Below are positions 1 through 8,841 of a stretch of DNA of 64,000 nt, one piece after another. A model generated the notes under the pieces. The model did not search any database, was not told where the DNA came from, and saw nothing but the letters and a program-made list of their open reading frames with translations. Position numbers and translations under genes: made by a program. Origin of the DNA: an uncultured Pseudomonadales bacterium (GTDB lineage Bacteria; Pseudomonadota; Gammaproteobacteria; Pseudomonadales; Porticoccaceae); assembly GCA_943788875.1 (NCBI GenBank), contig CALSSA010000008.1, positions 1 to 64,000 of the forward strand, given 5' to 3'. The stretch's first letter is position 1. The number at the start of each line of letters is the position of its first letter.

Positions 1-373
1 CATCTATAATGCCCTTGATCCTTGTGTTTACTGATGTTGACACCCCTACAGCCATTGTCAAAGGCACATTTGCCTCTACCATTTTGTTTACCTCAGACCC
101 ACACAAGGCGCCCGGGAGTATTCCATTGGGGCAGCCTTTAGAGAGCGGTTTCAAAACACTAGTATCCCTTATGAGGGCCTGAAGGAATAGTCTGATTACC
201 TTCACGCATAGTTGAGAGTGTTAGACAAACACCCTAAATATTTTCTATTCACTAAGTTAGACTATTCGATTTCTAGAGTCTGTTTAGTTGTTACAGAATA
301 GCCTATTTGGCATGTTTGACTTGAATCATTCAAACAGGTAACCTCAAGGATCAAGTAATTTTACAGTAGTCTC
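1..373. other. Left-edge region, no assignable gene
   Basis: Two antiparallel frames are open over the first 200 bases. On the plus strand a frame is open from base 3 to a TGA at 180-182, with an ATG at 9. On the minus strand a frame starts at a GTG at 205 and runs off the left edge without a stop. I recognise neither product. The minus-strand frame could be the 5' part of a gene lying mostly outside the window. Bases 206-373 are AT-rich and hold nothing I can name; they should contain the promoter of the secreted protein that starts at 374. Confidence 0.3.
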
Positions 374-865
374 ATGCATAAAATAATTATTTTTCTTTTC
401 TTAACATTTTCGATCCACAGTTTTGCAAATGATAATTTTGATTGTCATTCAACTAATTCTGAACTTGCAGACTCTGCAAATTGGGCAGCAACATCTATAG
501 ATCTATTTGCTAGACGTAAATATGAACAAGCAGTTAAAACTGTCGATGCTTGTTTTGAGCTATTTTCTTATGCCGCTGTTGTTATGCAAGAAGACTTCAA
601 TGCGAAAAAGGTTAAATCGCCACCGTCTGGTAAAGTAAGTAGAAAACAAAAGAAAAAAATTCATGCCAATTGGGCTGTCAACGATGTTTCGGTTGCCCTA
701 TGGACTAAAGCTAGGTCTCTTGAAAAGATGGGTGATATCGAGCTCGCTAAAAGTGCATATTCGCAGTGCATCTTTCTTACTCATGGCAGGGCATGGGACC
801 CTAAAGGCTGGTTTTGGGCCCCTGCAAGTGATTGCATTCGAAAAGGGCTAAAGCTCATTAAGTAA
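374..865 (+). CDS. Secreted hypothetical protein, TPR-like
   Basis: This 163-residue protein is not a family I recognise. Residues 1-18 form a typical Sec signal peptide (MHKIII, a hydrophobic core, then a cleavable SFA-N junction), so a periplasmic location is likely. The mature part has two helix-rich stretches. The one near residues 108-135 (ARSLEKMGDIELAKSAYSQC) reads like a tetratricopeptide helix pair, and conserved-looking cysteines occur near residues 24, 60, 132 and 154. The start follows an AT-rich leader. The gene is clearly richer in A+T than the housekeeping genes to its right and lies on the 3' side of tRNA-Leu, a common site of gene acquisition, although no integrase is visible. 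Confidence 0.65.
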   Translation: MHKIIIFLFLTFSIHSFANDNFDCHSTNSELADSANWAATSIDLFARRKYEQAVKTVDACFELFSYAAVVMQEDFNAKKVKSPPSGKVSRKQKKKIHANWAVNDVSVALWTKARSLEKMGDIELAKSAYSQCIFLTHGRAWDPKGWFWAPASDCIRKGLKLIK

Positions 866-1317
866 TCTTGTAGCTTCTTGGAGAAACAATAAGAGTATGT
901 TATCTGGTTCTCTGAATCGCCACTAGTTCAGTAGACACTTCGGCACAGCCAAAATTACGCGAAAATTTCCAAAAGCTTATGGAATCGAAAACCTACCTGC
1001 CACTTCAGTTGGGGAGCAACTATTTTGGCCACTAATTAGGACATCCCCACCTAATACCAAAGTTTTGGAAGGTCGAAAATACCTCAATAAACGGTACTGA
1101 ATACCTCTGATACCTGCGGTTTTAGTTGTTTACTGGTTTTAACCGACTAATAAATATTAGTTCTAATTTAGTGTGCACCCTACTAATTCTTTAACGTTTC
1201 ATCGGCTAGCGTCTCTGCTGGCTTTTTAGTTAATGAGTAGGCACGGTATGACTAGAGTTAACCTAACAGCGCCTGAAATTATCGATTGATCTAGGGGTAC
1301 AGTACTTGGGGAAAGGA
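866..1317. other. Intergenic region, nothing recognised
   Basis: About 450 AT-rich bases separate the secreted hypothetical gene from tRNA-Leu. I looked for short frames on both strands, for hairpins followed by T runs and for copies of the tRNA-Leu 3' end (a possible attachment site). I saw no convincing gene, terminator or repeat. Confidence 0.4.
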
Positions 1318-1404
1318 TGGTGCCCGGGGCCGGACTTGAACCGGCACGGTGTTGCCACCGAGGGATTTTAAGTCCCTTGCGTCTACCAATTTCGCCACCC
1401 GGGC
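1318..1404 (-). tRNA. tRNA-Leu (anticodon TAA)
   Basis: Read on the minus strand, the sequence begins GCCCGGG at 1404 and ends CCCGGGC-A-CCA at 1318, giving a perfect seven-pair acceptor stem with an encoded CCA. The anticodon loop reads ACTTAAAATCC, so the anticodon is TAA, and the T arm holds GGTTCAAGTCC. A long variable arm typical of class II leucine tRNAs lies between them. In Escherichia coli the tRNAs downstream of uvrC-pgsA are glyW, cysT and leuZ, and leuZ is also Leu-UAA, so this is the positional counterpart of leuZ. Confidence 0.97.
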
Positions 1405-1500
1405 ATACTAATAAGGTGGGCTTACAGATTATTAAGATAGCTCAGGCTGTCGCTTGAGCGGGCGAGAGTATACATGATCAACATCCCCTATGGGAACGGC

Positions 1501-2511
1501 TCAGGCTCTGGTATCTGGACTTTTTCGCCATTCCATTGGAGTAATTCCATTCCAGCGTTTAAATGCACGGGTAAATGCGGTGTTATCGGCATACCCAAGG
1601 TAGTCTGCCAACTGAATTATGCTGACCGCTGAGTTGGCAAGGCGGTCAGTAGCAATGTCTATACGCACCAGATCAAGCAGCTGCGAAAAGGACGTGCCCT
1701 GCTGTTTTAGCATGCGCTGCAATGTGCGTTCATGCACTGTCATGCGATCGGCAACTGCCCCAATGGAGCAAACCCCTGTAGGCAGCATCTCTCGAATCAA
1801 GCTCTTAACATCTTCGGACAGATTTATCGCGGACGGCTCTTCCAACTGCATAATATGGGTCTGTAAAATTTTTTTAAGTCCGGAGTCCGCCTCAGGTATC
1901 GGTTTGTCGAGCCATATCTTGGGGAATATGATTTCATTTTTAAATTGGCCAAAATAAACTGGCGCCGAGAATATCTTCAGATAGGGCATCAACCGATCTG
2001 GTTGCCTGTGACGGAAATTCACTCTGGTGGGCTTCCAGCGACCACCGCACAGTGCTCGCATCATTATGAAAGCATTGCCCATAGCTATTTCGGCCGAATA
2101 TCCTGATAATTCTGCTGAGTTATAATCATGGTAACTGATAAAAGCTTGCTCGCCGATCACACCAGTATCAACTTTTGAAGCATCTTTTACTCGGAATGAA
2201 TGATGCTCACTGAGCTCTCGGAGCGCAGTCTTAATATCATTGGACTGCTGCATTAAGTAGCCAACCGCACCCATCACTCCCATATCATGTCTTGTCCCTA
2301 GCAAAGCCGCAAAATGAGGGCAAGCAGTGGCCAAAGCGGCTTCATGTAGGATAGACTTAGCCAGCTCATAGGACATAAAATCTTCTTCATGGTGACTGGC
2401 AAAATAATCCTCACTGAGACCCAAAGTTCGCAACACAGCGCCAGGATCCCCATGCAACTCCCGCACCTGTTCCTCAAAGCCCGCTAAAGCCCCAACACGA
2501 ACCGTACCCAT
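1501..2511 (-). CDS. AraC-family transcriptional regulator
   Basis: A 336-residue regulator. The N-terminal two thirds match the ligand-binding type found in OruR/ArgR-like AraC proteins (an arabinose-binding-type domain, roughly residues 18-200). The C-terminal 95 residues carry the double helix-turn-helix, including VHERTLQRMLKQQGTSFSQL and the signature ADYLGYADNTAFTRAFKRW near residue 305. It is cytoplasmic and DNA-binding. The ATG at 2511 follows AGGTAACTTGT. It stands alone between tRNA-Leu and tRNA-Cys with no obvious co-transcribed partner, so its regulon cannot be inferred, although it may act on the small membrane-peptide gene transcribed divergently at 2684. Confidence 0.9.
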   Translation of the reverse strand: MGTVRVGALAGFEEQVRELHGDPGAVLRTLGLSEDYFASHHEEDFMSYELAKSILHEAALATACPHFAALLGTRHDMGVMGAVGYLMQQSNDIKTALRELSEHHSFRVKDASKVDTGVIGEQAFISYHDYNSAELSGYSAEIAMGNAFIMMRALCGGRWKPTRVNFRHRQPDRLMPYLKIFSAPVYFGQFKNEIIFPKIWLDKPIPEADSGLKKILQTHIMQLEEPSAINLSEDVKSLIREMLPTGVCSIGAVADRMTVHERTLQRMLKQQGTSFSQLLDLVRIDIATDRLANSAVSIIQLADYLGYADNTAFTRAFKRWNGITPMEWRKSPDTRA

Positions 2512-2683
2512 ACAAGTTACCTATTTTCAATCCAATAGGCGCCAATACTAGCCTTGTGTCGCTTAATGTCAATATATTGTCGTGATTTGCCGAGATAAGT
2601 TATAAGCAGGGGCTAGGATGTCGATCCGTTTCACTAAGAATTTAATAAAGTCGACCTTTAAGAGTCGGCAGAGTTAACGAATA

Positions 2684-2854
2684 ATGAAAGATAAACTGAT
2701 TAATCTCACCTATATTGCTGCTGTCGTGGTGCTGCTAACTGGCGTCTCTGTAGCCTTAGTTGCGTTTGCATCCTCAGGGCTTGCTGTACCAGTCGATGAG
2801 CTGGTTGCTTTACGAGCTAATGAGCTTGCGCAAACTGTCCGAGAGGCACTCTAG
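2684..2854 (+). CDS. Small membrane protein (56 aa), unknown
   Basis: An open frame runs from ATG 2684 to TAG 2852-2854 and codes for 56 residues beginning MKDKLINLTYIAAVVVLL. A hydrophobic segment of about 22 residues (roughly 8-30) is followed by a charged amphipathic tail that includes VDELVALRANELAQTVREAL. The composition is that of a single-pass inner-membrane peptide with a short helix on one side. Upstream there is only a weak GAG ribosome-binding site ten bases away. A 17-pair hairpin follows 80 bases downstream. I do not recognise the family; the protein-like pattern supports coding more than the length does. Confidence 0.5.
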   Translation: MKDKLINLTYIAAVVVLLTGVSVALVAFASSGLAVPVDELVALRANELAQTVREAL

Positions 2855-2936
2855 AACAGAGAGAGCAGAACTCATAAAAATTGCTTGGAAGACCGGAGGC
2901 TGGGGTCAGGGGATCTACAAAGCCTCCTTTTGTAGC

Positions 2937-2976
2937 GATATCAAGCTCTTGAGGTAATACTCAAGAGTTTGATATC
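2937..2976. repeat. 17-bp inverted repeat (hairpin)
   Basis: The left arm at 2937-2953 (GATATCAAGCTCTTGAG) and the right arm at 2960-2976 (CTCAAGAGTTTGATATC) are complementary except for one position, which becomes a G-U pair in plus-strand RNA. The loop is six bases. No T run follows on either side, so it is not a classical intrinsic terminator. It could end the transcript of the small membrane-peptide gene, act as a processing or stability element, or bind a protein. Confidence 0.7.
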
Positions 2977-3154
2977 AATACATCATCAGGTTTCTCTCTG
3001 CTGTCTGTTCAGCCTGAGACATTTCTTTTTCACTGCACAATTCTTGACCTCTTTCTATCTGCCAGAGTTACTGTCCAACCACTGATGAGACTGTTTTGTC
3101 GCAACCTTTAAGGTAGTGAGGACGAGATTCAAGAAAAAGACAGGCTTGATGAAA

Positions 3155-3228
3155 TGGAGGCGCCGGTCGGAATCGAACCGACGATGGCGGAGTTGCAGTC
3201 CACTGCATTACCACTTTGCTACGGCGCC
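3155..3228 (-). tRNA. tRNA-Cys (anticodon GCA)
   Basis: On the minus strand the gene starts GGCGCCG at 3228 and ends CGGCGCC-T-CCA at 3155, so the acceptor stem pairs fully and CCA is encoded. The anticodon loop is GGACTGCAACTCC, giving anticodon GCA, and the T arm contains GGTTCGATTCC. The gene is 74 bases long. It lies just downstream of pgsA as the counterpart of E. coli cysT and may be cotranscribed with uvrC-pgsA. Confidence 0.97.
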
Positions 3229-3314
3229 TTAGAGGGCATTTCATCTACAAACTTAAGCAACAACGACTGCTGTTCAAGCAGGCGCTATTCTAGGGGTTAC
3301 CAGCAATAAATCAA

Positions 3315-3875
3315 CTACTTATCCGCTTCAGCGCTCAATTGAGGCCAAGCCAGCACAAGGTATTGAACCATTGACCAAAGTGTCATTATGGCTGCTAGGT
3401 AAATTGCGGCAAAACCGATACTGGTGAGTAATTCCTGCTCAGGCTTGGCCAGCAATAAAATGGCCACAGCAACCATCTGTACCCAGGTTTTAATCTTGCC
3501 CAGCATGGATACAGCGATGCTGCCTCTAGAGCCCAGCTCGGCCATCCATTCGCGCAATGCAGAGATTACAATCTCGCGACCGATAATCACGATCGCTGGC
3601 AATGCAAACCAAGGCGTTGAGTGAACTTCTAATAGTAATACCAAGGCCGCAACAACAATTAGCTTATCAGCCACCGGATCCAGAAAGGCACCAAAGGGAG
3701 TTACCTGATTAAACTTGCGCGCCAGATAACCGTCTACCCAGTCGGTCAGGGCCGCCAAGCCAAAGATCGCCGCAGAAGCAAAATGATGCCAATCCCAGGG
3801 CAGGTAATAGACAACAATAAATACCGGGATCAAGGCGATACGCAGCAGTGTCAGTATATTGGGCAGATTCCACAT
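3315..3875 (-). CDS. pgsA: CDP-diacylglycerol--glycerol-3-phosphate 3-phosphatidyltransferase
   Basis: This 186-residue inner-membrane enzyme makes phosphatidylglycerol phosphate from CDP-diacylglycerol and glycerol 3-phosphate, the committed step to phosphatidylglycerol and cardiolipin. The CDP-alcohol phosphatidyltransferase signature is complete: D45, D48-G49, A52-R53, G62, D66 and D70 with the standard spacing. Several hydrophobic membrane spans follow (for example around residues 90-105 and 145-175). The length is normal for the family (about 182). It lies 45 bases downstream of uvrC on the same strand, the order conserved in gammaproteobacteria. Confidence 0.96.
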   Translation of the reverse strand: MWNLPNILTLLRIALIPVFIVVYYLPWDWHHFASAAIFGLAALTDWVDGYLARKFNQVTPFGAFLDPVADKLIVVAALVLLLEVHSTPWFALPAIVIIGREIVISALREWMAELGSRGSIAVSMLGKIKTWVQMVAVAILLLAKPEQELLTSIGFAAIYLAAIMTLWSMVQYLVLAWPQLSAEADK

Positions 3876-3920
3876 AGAGGATTTAGGTTCCTTGATTACA
3901 GGCAGCAGTGCGCCGAAAAG

Positions 3921-5744
3921 TTATTCATTGTACAGTGCGCTGTAAATTGCTTCAGCAACCTTTTTATTTATATTATCAACCTTCATCAAATCTGCAACAC
4001 TGGCCTTCTTAACTTCAACAATACCCCCAAAATGTTTCAATAGATCGCGGCGTCTAGTCGGCCCTACCCCCGGAATACCCTCAAGTGGAGAAGTGCGACG
4101 CTTTTTATCCCGCCTTGCCTTGTGCCCGGTGATAGCGAAGCGATGGGCCTCATCGCGAATCTGCTGAATCAAGTGCAGCGCTGCCTGCTGGGGCCTGGCA
4201 ATCACTTTATTATTTTGATCAGCCAGAATAAGAGTCTCAAGTCCGGGCTTGCGGGTTGTACCCTTGGCGACACCAAGAATCATAACTCCAACCACACCAA
4301 GATCACTGAGCACCTCTCTGGCAATGCCGATCTGCCCCTTGCCACCATCAATCAACAATATATCTGGCAGCTTGCCCTCGCCTTTCATCAGCCTGGTATA
4401 GCGACGACGAATAGCCTGCTCCATGGCGGCATAGTCATCGCCACCGGTAATACCTTCGATATTGAAGCGTCGATAGTCACTTTTCAGTGCGCCATTGCCA
4501 TCAAAAACCACGCAACTTGCTACCACAGCTTCACCGCTGCTGTGGCTGATGTCGAAACATTCCAGTCGCTGGGGTACAGTTTCAAGGCCCATGGTGTCGC
4601 GTAGCGATTCAAAGCGCTGCTCAATGGTCTTCTTAGACGCTAGCTTGCCAGCCAGATTTTGTTCCGCTGTGCGCTGGGCAAGCTGCAACCATTTCGCACG
4701 AAAGCCGCGCACCGAATCGCGGACCTCAACATTGCGCCCCACCTGTTCTTTAAGAGCCTGACTCAGGGCCTCTGCCCCTTCGATTGCAGCATTGAGTAAT
4801 ACTTCTTTAGGCAGATCCGGGCGGGCACCGCCATCCAGATATAAATGGGGCAAAAACTCTTCCAAAAGTTCTGACACCTTTTCAGCTAAAGGCGCCTTAG
4901 GGTAGTAGCTGCGACTGCCAAGGATACGGCCCTGGCGGATGTAGAGCATGTGCACACAGGCCTGTCCTTTACTGACGGCACCGGCCACAACATCAATTGT
5001 GCCCTTGCCCTTTTCAATCATCTGTTGGGCTTGCACCGTGCGCAGTGCAGAAATTTGATCACGGTGCTCTGCTGCCCTTTCAAACTGCAACCCTGCAGAG
5101 GCAGCTTCCATATCTACTTCAAGTTGCTTTAGCAGCTTATCTGCCTTGCCATCCAGATAGAGTCGGGTTAATTCAACATCGGCACTGTAGTCCTCCGCGG
5201 CCACCAAATTGACACAGGGCGCGGTGCAGCGTTTGATCTGGTACTGTAAACAGGGCCGCGAGCGATTTTTGAAGAACACATCCTCACACTGGCGCACCTT
5301 AAAAATCTTCTGCAGAAAGCCCATACTTTCACGTACTGCATGAACACTCGGGAATGGGCCAAAATATGTACCCTTGGCTTTTTTTGGGCCACGGTGGAAT
5401 GCCAGTCGCGGCCATTGGTCGCGATCTGACAGAAAGATATAGGGGTAACTCTTATCGTCCCGCATTAAAATATTGTAGGGCGGGTGATATTGCTTGATCA
5501 GATTATGTTCGAGAATTAGCGCTTCGGTTTCAGTTTCAGTCACCGTGACATCAATCTTGGCAATCCGCTTGACCAGCGCTGCGGTCTTCGCAGTGAGTCC
5601 GGTGTTACGAAAATAACTGCTCACGCGGTTTTTAAGATTCTTGGCTTTGCCTACATAGAGAATCTTGCCCTCAGCATCAAACATCTGGTAGATGCCGGGG
5701 CGCAGGGTCAGGGATTTAAGAAAAGATTGGTGATCGAAAGCCAT
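3921..5744 (-). CDS. uvrC: UvrABC system protein C (excinuclease subunit)
   Basis: A 607-residue protein, close to the 610 of E. coli UvrC. UvrC makes both incisions in nucleotide excision repair after loading by UvrA and UvrB. The N-terminal GIY-YIG nuclease domain is visible (PGIYQMFDAEGKILYVGKAKN, about residues 16-38). A UVR/coiled-coil segment follows near 200-235, the RNase H-like 5' nuclease domain near 385-540, and a C-terminal helix-hairpin-helix (EGIPGVGPTRRRDLLKHFGG) near 553-575. It leads the uvrC-pgsA pair, with pgsA 45 bases downstream. The ATG at 5744 lacks a strong ribosome-binding site. Confidence 0.97.
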   Translation of the reverse strand: MAFDHQSFLKSLTLRPGIYQMFDAEGKILYVGKAKNLKNRVSSYFRNTGLTAKTAALVKRIAKIDVTVTETETEALILEHNLIKQYHPPYNILMRDDKSYPYIFLSDRDQWPRLAFHRGPKKAKGTYFGPFPSVHAVRESMGFLQKIFKVRQCEDVFFKNRSRPCLQYQIKRCTAPCVNLVAAEDYSADVELTRLYLDGKADKLLKQLEVDMEAASAGLQFERAAEHRDQISALRTVQAQQMIEKGKGTIDVVAGAVSKGQACVHMLYIRQGRILGSRSYYPKAPLAEKVSELLEEFLPHLYLDGGARPDLPKEVLLNAAIEGAEALSQALKEQVGRNVEVRDSVRGFRAKWLQLAQRTAEQNLAGKLASKKTIEQRFESLRDTMGLETVPQRLECFDISHSSGEAVVASCVVFDGNGALKSDYRRFNIEGITGGDDYAAMEQAIRRRYTRLMKGEGKLPDILLIDGGKGQIGIAREVLSDLGVVGVMILGVAKGTTRKPGLETLILADQNNKVIARPQQAALHLIQQIRDEAHRFAITGHKARRDKKRRTSPLEGIPGVGPTRRRDLLKHFGGIVEVKKASVADLMKVDNINKKVAEAIYSALYNE

Positions 5745-5808
5745 GGCGGGATTGTAGCCGGTCTTGGCATTTATCGCATTAGCCCAGCAGTCCCACAGTC
5801 ACTATCAA

Positions 5809-7650
5809 TCAAGAAAATCGCTTATCGCCGGCTTTACAGACCTGTTTTTCAGCACTGACAACTGAATAGTCTCGTTCCAATACTGTGCTGACAAAGTGCC
5901 ACTGGTTAGTTAGCGCCTCAGGTGTCAGCAACAGTTCCGACCAGCCTCTGGACGCTGTTTCTACTGCCACCAATTCAGGGCTTACATCTTTGATGGCCTT
6001 GGCAAGCACCTCCGGCTCTGAAGGCAAGTAAGTCTCCAGCCCAGGACTGCTGATTCCTGGAGTGCCCACTTCAACACCAATGGCCTGACCCTCATTATTA
6101 CTCAAATTAAAGGCCCAGGCATTGTGGGTGTCGCCGGCCAGAACCAATGGATTGCTGGCATATTGCAGCAAGCTTTTAAACACCCGCTCACGACAGGCTG
6201 CATAGCCGTCCCAGGCATCCAAATTAAGAGGCAATCCCGCGGGAGCCATATTTTGCATAAACTCCAGAGCAGGCCTGTATGCATCTTTTGCCTGCTCTAG
6301 CCCAAGCTCTTCGTCTGTCATAATTGGCAATTGCAGCTTTCCCATCAGTACCTGCTGACCCAACACCTGCCAGATTGCGCCACGTTTTTGGCTGGTCTGC
6401 AACTGAGTATCCAACCAATGTTCCTGATCTTGGCCCAATATAGTACGACTCTTATCCAGCAAAGCGCCCTGCTTAAATGCCTGGGGATCAGGAAGGTAAT
6501 ACCAGCCCCTGGGTAATGTCTCGGCAGTTAAGCTGGCAATGGTTTGATAGTCTGTGACTGCCTGAGACTTGCCATCGACATACTGGTGAGGAAGATTGAT
6601 CCGCTGCACCTGTTCGGCGGGGAATTGTCCAGCCTGTGCATCATTGATCAACCTACCTTGTCCTGCAGCGTCAATTTGAAACAGTGCACTGTGCATCGGC
6701 AGATCTGTGGCGTAGTCCAAAGGCCGCACTCGTCCATGCTGTCTTGTATCCAGCATAATCAGATCAGCAAGATTGCCGAGTTTAAAGCTACGATAGATTG
6801 GCGCCTGATCACCCGCCGCTGCGGTACGTATTGGCATCCATTCATGGTAAGCCTGTCGCGCTGCTTTGGCCCGGGCAAAAAAATCACCCTCAGCCTCATT
6901 GTGATTTTCAGCACCTTCTATCCAGCTGTCATTACACAGCTCATGGTCATCCCAGACACAGATAAAAGGATGGCGAGCATGCACTGCCTGGAGGTCCGCA
7001 TCAGTGCGATACAGACCATAGCGCATACGATAATCTTCGATACTCAGAATCTCATTGCTGGGCTCTACATTGCGTCCCAATTTATCAGTCGCTGTTGCAT
7101 TGGCATATACGCCCTCAGCATATTCATAGATATAGTCACCGAGGTGCAGCACCAGATCCAATGCCGTATTGGCCATATCCCGGTAGGCATTAAAATAGCC
7201 CTGAGGGTAGTTGGAGCAGGATGCCACGCCCAGCCTAAACTCTGCCACATCACCCACGGGCAGAGTGCGCGTCTGTCCTACAGAGCTTACAACCCCCTCA
7301 CCACTAAAACGATAGAAATAATGACTGTTCGGCGAAAGACCAGTGGCATCCACTTTAACGGTGTAATCCTGCTGCGCCGATGTCGCCGCGGAACCCGAAC
7401 TCACAATCTGTTTAAAATCCGCATCTGTGGCCACCTGCCAGTCGCACCTGACCTTGCTGTGATGACCATTACCGGGCAGCAGTCTGGTCCATAAAATCAC
7501 CCGATCAGAGAGCGGGTCGCCACTGGCAACACCATGAGTAAAATAAAATGGCGCTGCTGCCTGCACTTCGAAACCGCGCAAAGCCAACACGCCTAAGCTT
7601 GCCCCGAATCCCTTGAGAACCTGTCGACGATTAAATATGGACTTGGCCAT
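5809..7650 (-). CDS. PhoD-like alkaline phosphatase/phosphodiesterase, Tat-exported
   Basis: A 613-residue secreted metallophosphoesterase of the PhoD family. The N-terminus has a twin-arginine signal (NRRQVLKGF, R8-R9) followed by a hydrophobic stretch, so folded export by Tat is expected, as for other PhoD enzymes. A PhoD N-terminal beta domain occupies about residues 33-130. The metal-binding motifs are LHLGDYIYEY, VWDDHELCND and AGDTHNAWAF. PhoD enzymes use Fe/Ca centres and release phosphate from mono- and diesters, so a role in phosphate scavenging is likely, but no pho box was identified. The ATG at 7650 follows AGCAGGG. It is probably monocistronic. Confidence 0.9.
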   Translation of the reverse strand: MAKSIFNRRQVLKGFGASLGVLALRGFEVQAAAPFYFTHGVASGDPLSDRVILWTRLLPGNGHHSKVRCDWQVATDADFKQIVSSGSAATSAQQDYTVKVDATGLSPNSHYFYRFSGEGVVSSVGQTRTLPVGDVAEFRLGVASCSNYPQGYFNAYRDMANTALDLVLHLGDYIYEYAEGVYANATATDKLGRNVEPSNEILSIEDYRMRYGLYRTDADLQAVHARHPFICVWDDHELCNDSWIEGAENHNEAEGDFFARAKAARQAYHEWMPIRTAAAGDQAPIYRSFKLGNLADLIMLDTRQHGRVRPLDYATDLPMHSALFQIDAAGQGRLINDAQAGQFPAEQVQRINLPHQYVDGKSQAVTDYQTIASLTAETLPRGWYYLPDPQAFKQGALLDKSRTILGQDQEHWLDTQLQTSQKRGAIWQVLGQQVLMGKLQLPIMTDEELGLEQAKDAYRPALEFMQNMAPAGLPLNLDAWDGYAACRERVFKSLLQYASNPLVLAGDTHNAWAFNLSNNEGQAIGVEVGTPGISSPGLETYLPSEPEVLAKAIKDVSPELVAVETASRGWSELLLTPEALTNQWHFVSTVLERDYSVVSAEKQVCKAGDKRFS

Positions 7651-7737
7651 GTACCCTGCTCTTTAAAGTGATTTGCATAGGTGAATGCTAACTCATAACA
7701 AACAATACCGCCTGACAAAAAAACGACCTAGTAGTCC

Positions 7738-8841
7738 CTAAAAACAGCTAATAAGAACTTCAATTTGATCTGTGGTATTACAAATATGAGGCGATATCCT
7801 AATACCTTTAGCGCGGCTATCAAAATGCACCTGAGACTCTTGCAACCGCTGTGCAATTTCCGACTGGTCAGGACCAAAATCTAATATCAGAGTGCCACCA
7901 CGCAGGGCCGCTGCGCGAGGGGAAATCAGACATTGGTCACTGATGTTGGCAATCACAGCATCAGCATGTTGAAGATTCTGAGCGCGAATCATATCAACGC
8001 CAATACTATTGATAAAACTCAAACTGTGGGCGGCCACTACAAACGGATAAACCGATGGGGTGCCACCCCAAAACCGCAGGGCATCCTCAGCATAGCGGAA
8101 ATGATGAATATCAAACTCAAAGGGATTCTGATGGGAGAACCAACCCACATTGCGCGGCTGACAGCGCTCGATAATATAAGGGTTAGCCCACATAAAGGCT
8201 GCGCCAGGGCCGCCGCCAACCCACTTTACGCAAGAGCCCACCACAAAGTCAGCCTGCCAGTCGTCCAGGCTAATCGACAAAATACCAGCTGACTGGGCAA
8301 TATCGACCAGAGATAAAATACCTTTGTTGCGGCACAGCTTAGCAACCTCAGCCACCGGCAGTTGACGGCCATTGTTTGACTGCACATGGGTCACCAAAAC
8401 CAGACCCACATCTTCAGTCATGTGCTGCTGCCATACCCGCAGATCAGAACTGTCCTGATCAGCGCCAATAAACTTGAGCCGAAAATCACCACCCGCCGCT
8501 CGTTGCAGGGCAAAAGCAATGGATGGAAAGTCCTCTTCGCTAAGCAAAATACAGTTTTTGTTGGTATCCAGAGACAGCGAATCAATAATCTTGGCTACCC
8601 CTGAAGAGAGGCTGGTCTGGGGGCAAAAGTTACTCGCGTCGCTATCCAATAATATTCCCAGCTGCAGACGAAATTCCGTAATCGCCTGTAGCCAGTGATC
8701 CCAAATCTGCCCATCAGCGCCCTGCCAGGGCTGCCAAAAATCCTTAACCGCTGCCTGCTGTGCACTGCGCAGTGGCAGACCCACAGAATGGTTAAGTAGA
8801 TAGATACCCTGGTGGGGAACAAACTGATCACTGAGATTCAT
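7738..8841 (-). CDS. Kynureninase-like PLP enzyme (aminotransferase class V)
   Basis: A 367-residue fold-type I PLP enzyme. The best landmark is VGSCVKWVGGGPGAAF, where K206 should form the Schiff base; that wording, together with NVGWFSHQ and RFWGGTPSVYPF, is typical of kynureninases rather than of NifS/IscS desulfurases. DIAQSAG near residue 180 supplies the aspartate that contacts the PLP ring. At 367 residues it is shorter than classical KynU (about 416). Its ATG overlaps the stop of the upstream gene by four bases (ATGA), so the two are translationally coupled. Likely substrates are kynurenine or a related beta-amino-ketone; the exact substrate is inference. Confidence 0.82.
   Translation of the reverse strand: MNLSDQFVPHQGIYLLNHSVGLPLRSAQQAAVKDFWQPWQGADGQIWDHWLQAITEFRLQLGILLDSDASNFCPQTSLSSGVAKIIDSLSLDTNKNCILLSEEDFPSIAFALQRAAGGDFRLKFIGADQDSSDLRVWQQHMTEDVGLVLVTHVQSNNGRQLPVAEVAKLCRNKGILSLVDIAQSAGILSISLDDWQADFVVGSCVKWVGGGPGAAFMWANPYIIERCQPRNVGWFSHQNPFEFDIHHFRYAEDALRFWGGTPSVYPFVVAAHSLSFINSIGVDMIRAQNLQHADAVIANISDQCLISPRAAALRGGTLILDFGPDQSEIAQRLQESQVHFDSRAKGIRISPHICNTTDQIEVLISCF

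Noticed and set aside
1318-1404. tRNA-Leu as an integration (att) site for an island on its left
   Set aside because: No integrase gene and no repeat of the tRNA 3' end were found in the visible 1.3 kb; the idea needs sequence beyond the left edge.
2937-2976. Intrinsic terminator at the 17-pair hairpin
   Set aside because: No run of T residues follows the stem on either strand.
6544-7494. A 316-codon plus-strand open frame
   Set aside because: It is antisense to the PhoD-like phosphatase, whose frame carries family motifs and a Tat signal; the antisense product has no recognisable features.
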